Shown here piece by piece: positions 25,018-33,966 of a stretch of 64,000 nucleotides of DNA. The translations under genes were made by a program, and so were the position numbers. The DNA comes from Streptomyces sp. DH37. GTDB lineage: Bacteria; Actinomycetota; Actinomycetes; Streptomycetales; Streptomycetaceae. Location of the stretch: assembly GCF_029813835.1 (NCBI RefSeq), contig NZ_JARVKV010000022.1, positions 21,068-85,067 of the forward strand, read 5' to 3'. Numbering within the stretch: position 1 is the first letter of the stretch; every line of letters starts with the position of its first letter. The notes beneath the pieces were generated by a model, which had not been told where the DNA came from, made no database searches, and saw only the letters and a program-made list of their open reading frames with translations.

Positions 25018-25627
25018 CAGCGCATCCTAGAACGCCCGTGCTGCCCGGCCGGTGAGCTGCTGAATGCCGCCTGGCGGACCATGTGACCGGTTCAGCGTCG
25101 GCTCGTCGACATGGCCATGGGACAGGGAGATCTACTGAGGTTGAATTCGTGATGTCGTGGGGGGTTCATCCGGGTCTGATGATCAGGCTGGTCTTGGCCG
25201 TCTCGCCCGGCCCGAGCAGGATCGAGACGGACCAGGCCGGCCACCTTCTCCTCGCCGCCTGCTGCCCCACCGAGGCCCCTAGGCGGAGGAGAACCGGCGG
25301 CCCGCTGACTCCGGTCCTCCAGCGCGCCGAGGTCACCGACCAGCCCGACGGCACTTGGCACATCACCGCCGAACTCGACCGCACTCTGGTGACCGCCCAC
25401 CCCCTGACCCCCCGGCGGCGCGCTCGAAGCCCTCCCCGCCGGGCCGGGCAGGAGTTGTTCGGCACAGTCGAGGCACCTGCTGAACAACCCCGGCGGTGCT
25501 GTAGTGGTCGAGCCGCCGGTGACACCGCGGGCGGCACCGCTTCGTCGATGGAGCGGAGGGCCTGGACGGGCCCCTCCGGGTCCCGCGGCTCCGGAGCACC
25601 GGTTCGTACCCCTCGAAAGGAACGATC
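25018..25627. other. 610 bases without a supported gene
   Basis: A plus-strand frame contains LQRAEVTDQPDGTWHITAEL, which looks protein-like, but it is bounded by low-complexity arginine/proline sequence and has no clear start; it may be a decayed gene. Promoter and leader of the secreted protein at 25628 lie in the last 100 bases. Confidence 0.4.
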
Positions 25628-26065
25628 GTGACGCGTGTCCGGCACAGCTTGCTGTCCGTCATGGCCTTGGTCGGCGCGGCCCTCCTCGGCGCGCCGGGCA
25701 CGGCCTCGGCGGCCCCGGCCGACTACCCGACGGCCTACAACACCAAGACCCAGCACCTGGTGTCCGACCCCGACAGCAGCATGGCGGGATCCTGCGTCTC
25801 GCGCAGGATCACCCTGGGAACCGGTCACTACGACTGGGGCCACGTCATGGGGGCGCGGCAGACCGTCGTACGCGCCAACCTCTACCTCGGCCTTGGCGTG
25901 TACACCTGGGAGGACTGCCTGTGGCCGCACGACGGCTTCTACGTGCAGACGACATCGCTGAACCCCGACAACCCCGACTGGGACACGGTGTATCTCTCCG
26001 AGGACCTGGACGTGCGGTCCACCGGCACCTGGACGTGGGGCGGGTTCCTCGACCCCAAGTTCTGA
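25628..26065 (+). CDS. Small secreted protein of unknown function
   Basis: A 145-residue protein with a clear Sec signal peptide (VTRVRHSLLSVMALVGAALL, cleavage near ASA-A at residue 29). The mature part of about 116 residues is Trp/Tyr/Asp-rich with two cysteines (SCVSRR and EDCLWPHDG), probably a single disulfide-bonded beta domain: ITLGTGHYDWGHVM, VVRANLYLGLGVYTWEDC. The GTG start follows an AAAGGAA ribosome site. I do not recognise the family. Confidence 0.78.
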   Translation: MTRVRHSLLSVMALVGAALLGAPGTASAAPADYPTAYNTKTQHLVSDPDSSMAGSCVSRRITLGTGHYDWGHVMGARQTVVRANLYLGLGVYTWEDCLWPHDGFYVQTTSLNPDNPDWDTVYLSEDLDVRSTGTWTWGGFLDPKF

Positions 26066-26401
26066 CCGGCCGGGGTGCCGGGCCGGCCGGGGAGCGGCGG
26101 GCGGCGGACGTCCGGCCGGGAGCGGCCCGGTGCCCGTCGGCCCGCCCGCACACGAACGAGGCGGCGGTCCTCCGACACGGCGCCGGAGGACGCCGCACCG
26201 GGGGCCGACGAGCGCGCTCACGACTGCTGCTTCGGACTGCGGTTGCACTTCGATGTCGGCCTGCCGCAGCGCGCGGTCCCGATGGGCCCCGGTCATCCGT
26301 GCCGGTGGGTGCCGGCCGGCCCTGATCATGGCGAAAACCTCCGCTGTGGTGGAGCTGTGCAGGACTGCGCCGCAGGAAGGTCTTCGTGTCCCACCGCAGA
26401 A

Positions 26402-26570
26402 GCCCGGCTGACCGTGTACGGCAGACGGCTGCTGGTCGGACGTGTCGCATCCGGCCGCCCCGTCGCGCATGTCGCGGCCGAGACGGGCGTCTCCCGCACC
26501 ACCGCGCACAAGTGGATCCGCCACTGGCGGACGCAGGGCGGGGCGGGCCTGCACGACCGGTCCAGCCCGG
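26402..26570 (+). pseudogene. IS481-family transposase N-terminal fragment
   Basis: The frame reads ARLTVYGRRLLVGRVASGRP, VAHVAAETGVSRTTAHKWIR and then GLHDRSS, the N-terminal helix-turn-helix of IS481-type transposases. The catalytic domain is missing; the following 100 bases are scrambled. Confidence 0.85.
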
Positions 26571-26831
26571 CAGGTGCCCTCAGGCGGCAGGGTGTGAATG
26601 CGGACGCGCAGGAACCGGAGTCGATGCCGCACGAAGCGTGCTCAGCGGGCGTCTTCGCGCGTGGATCGCTCGGCACGCCCGGCGCTGGATGATTGATTCC
26701 AAGGAGTCGGGGAGCGAGCGAAGGGTCTTTTGCACCTTGGACAGGAGCCAGTCGCTTCGGGGAAGGCCTCCAGGCTCCTGATGTGGTTACGGCTGCCCGC
26801 AGTTGGGCTCGGCGTGGTCCCGAAGAGACCG

Positions 26832-27374
26832 TCACCACTTTCGGTGCACGGTTGCCTTGCTGCCGGTCACCAAGCTTGCCGGCGGAACGTCATCGGCCAC
26901 GACCGCGCCGGCGGCGACCACGGCGTCACGGCCGATGCTGACGCCGGGCAGGATCGTGGCACCGGCACCGATCCACACGTTCTCCGCGACGTCGATGGGT
27001 GCGCCGGTGAGGTACAGGCGCCGCTCCTCGGGATCGACCGGGTGGCCGCTGGTGATGAACGTGACCTTCGGTCCGATCATCACGCGCTCGCCGAGCCGGA
27101 TGCCGGCGTAGTCCAGGAATGTGCAGTTCTGGTTGATGAAGACGCGCTCGGCGAGGTCGAGGTTCAGGCCGTGGTCCGTGAAGAAGGGCGGATAGATCGT
27201 GGCTCCCGGCGGCAGCGGCTTGCCAAGGATCTGCTCGAACAGTTCCGCCTTGCCCGCCTCGTCTTCGAAAGGCAGGACGTTCAGGCGGGAGGTGAGCTCG
27301 GTGACCCGCAGGACCCTCTCGGCCATGGCCTGGAACTCCGCGCTGCGGATGCGCATCATACGGTCGCTGGACAT
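26832..27374 (-). CDS. Sugar O-acetyltransferase (maltose/galactoside acetyltransferase family)
   Basis: A 180-residue left-handed beta-helix acetyltransferase that uses acetyl-CoA. An N-terminal helical Mac domain (AMAERVLRVTELTSRLNVLP) is followed by hexapeptide repeats. The trimer active site is recognisable: INQNCTFLDYAGIRLGERVM, IGPKVTFITSGHPVDPEERR with the catalytic His in GHP, and NVWIGAGATILPGVSIGRDA. The ATG at 27374 with GGAAAGGA upstream is preferred; an in-frame GTG further out gives 14 more residues. Known members acetylate maltose, galactosides, Nod factors or similar sugars; which one here is unknown. It lies alone between transposase remnants. Confidence 0.9.
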   Translation of the reverse strand: MSSDRMMRIRSAEFQAMAERVLRVTELTSRLNVLPFEDEAGKAELFEQILGKPLPPGATIYPPFFTDHGLNLDLAERVFINQNCTFLDYAGIRLGERVMIGPKVTFITSGHPVDPEERRLYLTGAPIDVAENVWIGAGATILPGVSIGRDAVVAAGAVVADDVPPASLVTGSKATVHRKW

Positions 27375-27456
27375 GCCACGATCCTTTCCGTGCATCCGTG
27401 GCGGGACAAGACTCACCGGATGATCAAAGCCAAGAGGAGCGGCCGTCGGCCGGACG

Positions 27457-27534
27457 ACGGTGATCGCGGACGGTGGCTACCGGGGCACCGGCCTGGTCAT
27501 CCCGAACCGCCGCTGGACAGGCCGGGCCGAGAAA
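27457..27534 (+). pseudogene. Transposase fragment (IS5-type, DGGYRG motif)
   Basis: VIADGGYRGTGLVIPNRRWT followed by GRAEKHERQ matches the second catalytic Asp region of IS5-type transposases (LADG-YRGTG-VIP-R). Only this block remains. Confidence 0.75.
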
Positions 27535-27586
27535 CACGAAAGGCAAGGAGAGCACTCCCCTTGCCATGCTCAACTTATAGCGCACC

Positions 27587-27609
27587 GGGGGGCTTGCCGC
27601 AAGGCCCCC
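27587..27609. promoter_or_regulatory. Palindrome resembling the rifamycin-associated element upstream of rph
   Basis: GGGGCTTGCCGCAAGGCCCC (27589-27608) is an interrupted inverted repeat about 120 bases before the rph start. Rifampin-inactivating genes of actinomycetes are known to carry a conserved palindrome of about 19 bp, the rifamycin-associated element, in their promoters, and this matches my recollection of it. TTATAG at 27575-27580 just upstream could be part of the promoter. Confidence 0.7.
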
Positions 27610-27729
27610 GTCAGGGCGGAGAATCGGCGGCCGATACCCGACAACCTGCGGAAATGAGGGGCGCGACGTGTGCGTGCGGTGGTCGACGTGTGGGGAAGCG
27701 GCGGTGCGGTGGTCCCGGGAGGCGGCGCG

Positions 27730-30327
27730 ATGAACGAGCAGTACGTGGTGGACCTCGGAGAGGTCACCGGGACCCAGGTCGCGGTCGTCGGCGGCAAGGC
27801 GGCGCACCTGGGTGAGTTGTCGCGGATCGAGGGCATCCGGGTGCCGGCCGGCTTCTGCGTGACGACGGACGCCTTCCGGCGGGTCGTGGCGCGCGTGCCG
27901 TCGATCGACGAGCAGCTCGACGAGCTGGCGCGGGTCGACCCGGACGACCGGGAGGCGATCCGCACGCTCGGCGCGCGGCTCCGCCGTGCCGTCGAGGGAG
28001 CCGCCGTCCCGGGCGACGTCGCGGAGGCGATCACCCGCGCCCTCGCCCGGTTCGGCGAGCGGGCCGCCTACGCCGTCCGCTCCAGCGCGACGGCGGAGGA
28101 CCTGCCGACGGCCTCCTTCGCCGGCCAGCAGGACACCTACCTGAACGTCGTGGGATCGGCGGCGATCCTGGAGCACGTGAGCCGGTGCTGGGCCTCGCTG
28201 TTCACCGAACGGGCCGTCACCTACCGGCTCAGGAAGGGCATCGACCACCGCACCGTCCGCATGGCCGTGGTCGTGCAGCGGATGGTCCTCCCGGAGGCGT
28301 CCGGCATCCTGTTCACGGCCGACCCCGTCACGGGCCACCGGAAGACCGCCACCGTGGACGCCGGGTTCGGCCTCGGCGAGGCCCTGGTCTCCGGACTGGT
28401 GAACCCGGACGTCTTCAGGGTGCGGGACGGCGAGATCGTCGACAAGACGATCGTCGCCAAACAGCGCGCCGTCCACGCCCTGCCGGCCGGCGGCACGCGG
28501 GACGTCGCCGTCGACGCGCGGCGGCGGGAACAGCCGGCGCTGACGGATGATCAGGTGGTGCGGCTCGTACGGCTCGGGCGGCGGATCGAAGCGCACTTCG
28601 GCCGCCCCCAGGACATCGAATGGTGCCTGGACGGCGACGACTTCCACATCGTGCAGAGCCGGCCCATCACCACGCTGTTCCCCGTCCCCGAGACCGACGA
28701 CCGGCAGAACCGCGTCTACGTCTCCGTCGGGCACCAGCAGATGATGACCGACGCCATGAAGCCCCTCGGCCTCTCACTGTGGCGGATGACGGCCATGGTC
28801 CCCATGCAGGAGGCCGGCGGGCGGCTGTTCGTGGACGTCACCCCGCGCCTGGCCGCACCCGCGAGCCGCGCCGCCCTCCTGGACATGATGGGGCGAAGCG
28901 ACCCGCTGATCACGGACGCGCTGCAGACGCTCCTCGACCGCGGCGACTTCGTCCCGTCGCTCCCCGACACGGAACCCGGCGGGCCACCGGCCGGCGGCGT
29001 CCCCGCCCCGATCGACACCGATCCGGCCCTCGTCACCGAACTGGTCGAGCGCAGCCGGGCGTCCGTCGCCGCGCTGGAGCGCGACATCCGCGCGAAGACC
29101 GGACCGGAGCTGTTCGACTTCCTGCTGGAGGCCTTCGAGGACCACAAACGCGCCCTCGGTGATCCGCTGAGCATGCAGGTGATCATGGCGGGCATGGAGG
29201 CCACCTGGTGGCTCAACGACCACTTGCGGGACTGGCTGGGGGAGAAGAACGCGGCCGACACGCTCACGCTGTCCGCCCCCGGCAACGTCACCTCGGAGAT
29301 GGGACTGGCGCTGATGGACGTCGCGGACGCCGTCCGCCCGCATCCGGAGGTGGTGGCGTTCCTGCGGGGCGTCGAGGACGACGACTTCCTCGATGACCTG
29401 GCGAAGCTCCCGGGCGGACCCGAAGCGCGCGACGCCATCGAGGCCTACCTCGATCGCTACGGGATGCGCTGCGTCGGCGAGATCGACATCACCAGGCCGC
29501 GCTGGCGGGAACAGCCCGCCGCCCTCGTGCCCGCGATCCTCGACAACGTCCGCAACTTCGAGCCGGGCGCCGCCGCACGGCGTTTCGAGGAAGGCCGGCA
29601 GAAGGCGCTGCGGAAGGAACAGGACGTCCTGTCCCGCCTGCGGGCCCTGCCGGACGGGGAGCGGAAGGCCGACGAGACCAAGCGGATGATCGACCGGGTG
29701 CGCACCTTCATCGGGTACCGGGAGTACCCGAAGTACGGCATCGTCAGCCGCTACTTCGTCTACAAGCGGGCCCTGCTAGCCGAGGCCGAACGGCTCGTGC
29801 GGGCCGACGTGCTCGCCGAGAAGGAGGACGCCTTCTACCTCACCTTCCAGGAACTGCACGAGGCCGCGCGCTCGCACCGGGCGGACGCCGAGCTGATCCG
29901 GCAGCGCAAGGACGCGTTCCGTGCGTACCAGGCGCTGACCCCGCCCCGGGTGCTCACCTCGGACGGTGAGGCCGTCAACGGGGCGTACCGACGCGACGAC
30001 GTGCCGGCCGGGGCCCTGGTCGGCCTGCCGGTCTCCGCCGGGACCGTCGAAGGGAGGGCCCGCGTCGTCCACGATGTGGCTGAGGCCGACCTCGGGGCGG
30101 GCGACATCCTGGTCACGGCCTACACGGACCCCAGCTGGTCGCCCCTGTTCGTCGGCATCGCGGGCCTGGTGACGGAGGTGGGCGGCCTGATGACCCATGG
30201 CGCGGTCATCGCCCGGGAGTACGGCCTGCCGACGGTCGTGGGCGTGGAACAGGCCACCCGCCTGATCCAGGACGGGCAGCGGATCCGCGTCCACGGCACC
30301 GACGGCTACATCGAGTTGCTCTCCTGA
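27730..30327 (+). CDS. rph: Rifampin phosphotransferase
   Basis: An 865-residue enzyme of the PEP-synthase-like rifampin phosphotransferase family, which uses ATP to phosphorylate the C21 hydroxyl of rifamycins. The ATP-grasp domain (about 1-320) shows VVGGKAAHLGELSRIEGIRV, YAVRSSATAEDLPTASFAGQ and GDDFHIVQSRPITTLFP. The middle domain (about 330-755) is the helical rifampin-binding part. The C-terminal swivelling domain has the phospho-carrier H823 in GGLMTHGAVIAREYGLP. Length and domain order are those of active enzymes. The ATG is chosen because GGGAGG lies 9 bases upstream. The upstream palindrome suggests induction by rifamycins. Confidence 0.95.
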   Translation: MNEQYVVDLGEVTGTQVAVVGGKAAHLGELSRIEGIRVPAGFCVTTDAFRRVVARVPSIDEQLDELARVDPDDREAIRTLGARLRRAVEGAAVPGDVAEAITRALARFGERAAYAVRSSATAEDLPTASFAGQQDTYLNVVGSAAILEHVSRCWASLFTERAVTYRLRKGIDHRTVRMAVVVQRMVLPEASGILFTADPVTGHRKTATVDAGFGLGEALVSGLVNPDVFRVRDGEIVDKTIVAKQRAVHALPAGGTRDVAVDARRREQPALTDDQVVRLVRLGRRIEAHFGRPQDIEWCLDGDDFHIVQSRPITTLFPVPETDDRQNRVYVSVGHQQMMTDAMKPLGLSLWRMTAMVPMQEAGGRLFVDVTPRLAAPASRAALLDMMGRSDPLITDALQTLLDRGDFVPSLPDTEPGGPPAGGVPAPIDTDPALVTELVERSRASVAALERDIRAKTGPELFDFLLEAFEDHKRALGDPLSMQVIMAGMEATWWLNDHLRDWLGEKNAADTLTLSAPGNVTSEMGLALMDVADAVRPHPEVVAFLRGVEDDDFLDDLAKLPGGPEARDAIEAYLDRYGMRCVGEIDITRPRWREQPAALVPAILDNVRNFEPGAAARRFEEGRQKALRKEQDVLSRLRALPDGERKADETKRMIDRVRTFIGYREYPKYGIVSRYFVYKRALLAEAERLVRADVLAEKEDAFYLTFQELHEAARSHRADAELIRQRKDAFRAYQALTPPRVLTSDGEAVNGAYRRDDVPAGALVGLPVSAGTVEGRARVVHDVAEADLGAGDILVTAYTDPSWSPLFVGIAGLVTEVGGLMTHGAVIAREYGLPTVVGVEQATRLIQDGQRIRVHGTDGYIELLS

Positions 30328-31105
30328 CCGCGGCGCCCCGGGAGGCCGCCTCCTCCCCGGCCGACTCCTCGACGATCCCGGCCAGGGCGTCCTCGCCCGG
30401 CCGCACGCACGCCGAGGGTGTCCGGTCGGTGGGGTCGGCGGTCCTCCACCGGTCCGGCGCAGGAAGAACTCGGTAAAGCGCTCTGGATCCACGACGCCTT
30501 CCAAGACGCCTGGAGCCGGGGAGGTGAAACGTCTCGCACGGTGGACGCCCTGGCTCAGCCGGCAGTCGCCTCGCCGAGTCCAGCCCCCGTCCTGCTCCTC
30601 GCGCCCGCGGGGGTGGCCTCTCCTCGTTGGCCAGTTCGACCAGGCCGAGGGGCCGTCCCCGTACGCGCGGGGACGGCCCCTCGGCGGCGCCGGGCTCCGG
30701 GCCGTTGGCGTTCGGTCCTGGTCAGGGGGCCGCTGTCGGCGGCGTGGGCCCGATGGTGAGCGCGTTGCCGGGCGAGGGGCCGGGGCAGATCCCAGTGGGG
30801 GTCGAGGGCGTTGAGCGCGGTGATCCAGAAGGGCTCGATGCGTCCGTCGGCGGTCCGTGACGAGGCCGGCGCAGAAGCCAGTTCCCCAGAGGGGGGCCGT
30901 TGTGGCGGGCGCGGTCGGCCACGGCCGGGCTTCCGGGCGCTGTCAGCGTTGTGGTCGTCAGCGCACGCTCCCGGCTACCCGGCAGATCCGCGTACCGCTA
31001 ACGGGTGGTGTAGCAAGACTCAACGGCCAAATGCCTTGATGCACGCACATACTGCGTGATGTGAACCGTCCCGGGCGCTGTCGCCCGACACCATCGAGGA
31101 GCAGC
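30328..31105. other. 780 bases with no recognised gene
   Basis: Nothing protein-like with a start site was found. A perfect 18-bp hairpin, listed separately, lies in the middle. Confidence 0.5.
30644..30685. terminator. Perfect 18-bp hairpin, terminator-like
   Basis: GCCGAGGGGCCGTCCCCG (30644-30661) is exactly complementary to 30668-30685 around the loop TACGCG. It lies 317 bases after the rph stop and could end a long rph transcript. Only one copy was noticed, so it is not a CRISPR repeat array. Confidence 0.6.
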
Positions 31106-31648
31106 ATGTTCAGCAGCACGGTGGCTCACCACGCGGACCTGCCGGCCGCAGACGCGGCGGTTGCCCGACCCCGCTGGCGCCGTCTCGTGCGCAAGGTGGC
31201 GGGAGTCTCGGCAGCGCTCGGGGCTCTCGTCCTTCCGCAGGTTCTGTCAGCGCCCGCAGCCCATGCGGCGGTCCGCGAAGTGCACGTTGCCTACATCGAC
31301 AGGGACACCCTGGGATACACCCAGTACGACGTGCGCTTCAACGGGAGCGTCCAGCCCGTGGCAGCACCGAACCTGGATCCGAGGAGGACGTTCGGCGTGA
31401 AGGGCACGCTCGATGCGTACTGCCCGGACAACACGCTGACCAACCAGTACGTCAAGCTCCAGGTGTGGGCCAGCCGCGAGAACCACCGGTTCGAGTTCGA
31501 AGCGCGGTGCGACGAGACCCCCAAGGAAATCTCTTTCTGGAGCACCCGCGACCACCCGGGCGACACCATCTCCTTCCGGGTCGGTGCCACGAGTGGCACC
31601 TTCAACAGCTACCAGTACGGCCCGACGGTCGCCTACGCAATCGACTGA
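31106..31648 (+). CDS. Secreted protein of unknown function
   Basis: A 180-residue protein with a long positively charged N-terminus and a hydrophobic core (VAGVSAALGALVLPQVLSAP, cleavage near AHA-A at residue 56), as in Tat- or Sec-exported Streptomyces proteins. The mature 125 residues are a beta-rich domain with a cysteine pair (LDAYCPDNTL and FEARCDETPK). The ATG follows GAGGAGC at a good distance. Single-gene unit; family not recognised. Confidence 0.75.
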   Translation: MFSSTVAHHADLPAADAAVARPRWRRLVRKVAGVSAALGALVLPQVLSAPAAHAAVREVHVAYIDRDTLGYTQYDVRFNGSVQPVAAPNLDPRRTFGVKGTLDAYCPDNTLTNQYVKLQVWASRENHRFEFEARCDETPKEISFWSTRDHPGDTISFRVGATSGTFNSYQYGPTVAYAID

Positions 31649-32340
31649 CCCGTCGGGACGTCGGGCGGCTCAGCCGCAGCGGGGGGCTTCGCGTCGTGGT
31701 GAGCATGGTCTCCAACGGCTCAATGATCATGACGGTGGGCCCGTGCGGAGCCGCCTGGCCGACCAACTCGACCGGGGTCGGCACGCGGCACGGGCCCGGT
31801 CCTCCGACGGAGCGGAAGGCCGGGCCCGGCTCGTACGTGTAGCCGAAGACCGCCGCGGGGCTTCGCGGCTCCTGCGCGCGGGCGGCCAGCCGGCCGTTCG
31901 CACGCGGCACCGGGGGCACCCCTCCCTCGTGATCACAAAAAGGATGTCCACCTCCGTCGCTGCGGCGGCCCTCGCTCTCACCGGGAGGGCGGTAAGACCG
32001 TACCGCACCTCTGACCTGCAACTTTAGGCCGGCCTCCGGCTTTCCTGGCCTGTGTTGCGCCACCGCGTTGCAGCCCCGCACGTACGAGACTCCGGAACCA
32101 TCACGGCCCCGGGGTCTCGTACAGGCCGGCGCCCTGGCCAACAGCGGCGATCACACCCAGCCGACGCCCGGCTCCCGCAGCACGTTCCGCTGCTCTCGGT
32201 CGAGTTCGCCGCGCCGGGTCTTGGTGTTCGAGACCCGCACGCCCGGCTTCAGCACCACCGGCTCCGCCGCCTCGCGCTCGACCGTGGTCTCCTCGGTGCG
32301 AGGTGCCGGATTGCTGCCGGTGGAGTGGTGCCGCGTCGGG
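31649..32340. other. 690 bases without a supported gene
   Basis: A plus-strand frame near 31943 begins MSTSVAAAALALTG, like a signal peptide, but ends after 27 codons and may be a truncated secreted-protein gene. Nothing else is recognisable. Confidence 0.4.
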
Positions 32341-33519
32341 TCAGGGCGTCATCGACCGGTTGGCCAGGATTTTTTCCACGATGTCCGCGGCTGCGGAGCT
32401 CCCGCCCGCCCGGCTGATGTCCTGGCCCAGTGTCGCCAGTGCGGCACGTACCCGCGGGTCGTCCCTCACCGCGCGTACCGCGTCTCGCAGCGCCTCGCCG
32501 GTCGCCTGCTCCCGCGGCAGGTGCACGCCCACGCCCAGGGCCTGCACACGCTCGGCGTTGACCCGCTGCTCGGCCATCTGCGGAACCACTACCAGGGGAA
32601 CCCCGAGGGCGGCCGCCTCCATGACGCTGCCCATGCCGCCGTGAGTGACGAACACCGAGGACGCGGCAAGGACGTCGAGTTGGGGAACGGCGGCGTGCAC
32701 CTCGAATCCCTCGGGCAGCTCTCCGACACCCGCCTGCGCCACCTCGGCACCGACGCTCATCACCACGTGGACTCCGAGGCCGGCGAGGGCCTCCGCACAC
32801 GTACGGTAGAACTCCGGGCGGTCGTTGTACTGCGAGCCCAAGGACACGTACACCACGGGCCGGCCGCTGTCGGGGGCGCGCCAGCTGCCCTGGAAGGAGC
32901 GGTCGCCGAGCGCGGGGCCCACCCAGTGGGCCTCGGCCGCCCGTACCGTCTCCGGCCGCCGCTGGAAGGTGCGCGGGAGGAAGGCGATCGCGTGCGGCGG
33001 AGCCAGCGTCATGGCGCGCGCACCGCCGGGGACGCCGTAGGCGGTGAACGCACGCTCGAGGTCGGCGAAGCCCGGCATCCGCGTGAGGTCGTCCACGCCG
33101 AACATCTCGCCCAGCACCCCGTCGTACGGCAGGTGGCTGGGCGAGAGCAGAACGGCCGGCACACCCCAGCGAGCGGCGAGCATGGGCCCCGCCCACGCGT
33201 AGACGTCGTACAGCACAAGGTCGGGGCGGTCGTCGGCGAAGGCCGGCTCCAGTTGCGGCGCCGCGGCACGGTTCACTTCCACCGCCTGGGCCACTCCCAC
33301 GGCGAGGTCCTCCGGAGCTTCACCGGCGGAGGGTACGGCGTAGAGGACGGGGTCCGCTCCCACGGCCCGCACCTGATCGCCGAACTCCGCAGTCACCGCG
33401 TAACTCACCCGGTGGCCCCGCAGTACGAGCTGTCGCACCACCGCCAAGGTGGGCAGCACATGCCCAGCCATCGGCACGTTGAAGACGGCGATGTGTGAGC
33501 GAACAGCGTCATGGCTCAT
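32341..33519 (-). CDS. mgt: Macrolide glycosyltransferase (MGT family, GT1)
   Basis: A 392-residue GT-B fold enzyme like OleI, OleD and MgtA, which add glucose from UDP-glucose to the desosamine of macrolides. The N-domain begins HIAVFNVPMAGHVLPTLAVV, the typical acceptor-side start. The donor-side signature is complete: VVYVSLGSQY, ASSVFVTHGGMGSVMEAAAL and GVPLVVVPQMAEQRVNAERV. Length fits the family. The gene is divergent from an MMPL transporter gene. Family assignment is strong; whether macrolides or other phenolic or polyketide acceptors are the true target is inferred from the relatives. Confidence 0.9.
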   Translation of the reverse strand: MSHDAVRSHIAVFNVPMAGHVLPTLAVVRQLVLRGHRVSYAVTAEFGDQVRAVGADPVLYAVPSAGEAPEDLAVGVAQAVEVNRAAAPQLEPAFADDRPDLVLYDVYAWAGPMLAARWGVPAVLLSPSHLPYDGVLGEMFGVDDLTRMPGFADLERAFTAYGVPGGARAMTLAPPHAIAFLPRTFQRRPETVRAAEAHWVGPALGDRSFQGSWRAPDSGRPVVYVSLGSQYNDRPEFYRTCAEALAGLGVHVVMSVGAEVAQAGVGELPEGFEVHAAVPQLDVLAASSVFVTHGGMGSVMEAAALGVPLVVVPQMAEQRVNAERVQALGVGVHLPREQATGEALRDAVRAVRDDPRVRAALATLGQDISRAGGSSAAADIVEKILANRSMTP

Positions 33520-33966
33520 TGCTGGTCCTATCTCTCTGTCGTAGCCCAGGAGCAGGGACTGGACCCACCCCGGTGCCTAACGCGCCGCGTGCCCCGGACG
33601 GCACGGCACCCGGACGGATCGCCCGCCGTGGGGTGCTTCGCTCACGGTCACCACTGCCGATCGTCACCGCGCACCGATGGTGACCACCCGTATCCAGGAT
33701 CGCGGCGACGTCGTTGGCCATGGGGCACGACCTCGTCCCGCCGGCCGGGCCTTGAAGCCGCCCGGGGACAGCCGGCGACCGATCCGATGGGACCTGATGA
33801 GCATGCGCTCCACCACCATCCCCAGCCGCCGACGCATCGCGGCCCACCAAGGCTCCTCCGGGAGACGGGCCCACGCAACGGCCGTACAAAGCCTTCGGCA
33901 CGAGCCCGTCCGCAGGTGCGCGGCTCCGGTCGGCAGGCGGACGGGCGCCGTTTCCGGCCCGGCGCG
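33520..33966. other. Divergent control region between mgt and the MMPL transporter
   Basis: The 447 bases hold no gene I can support. In-frame sequence upstream of the MMPL start is open but reads as noise, so the transporter start is uncertain within the last 60 bases. Confidence 0.45.

Noticed and set aside
31943..32027. Signal-peptide-like start MSTSVAAAALALTG
   Set aside because: The frame ends after 27 codons without a mature domain, so at most it is a truncated gene.
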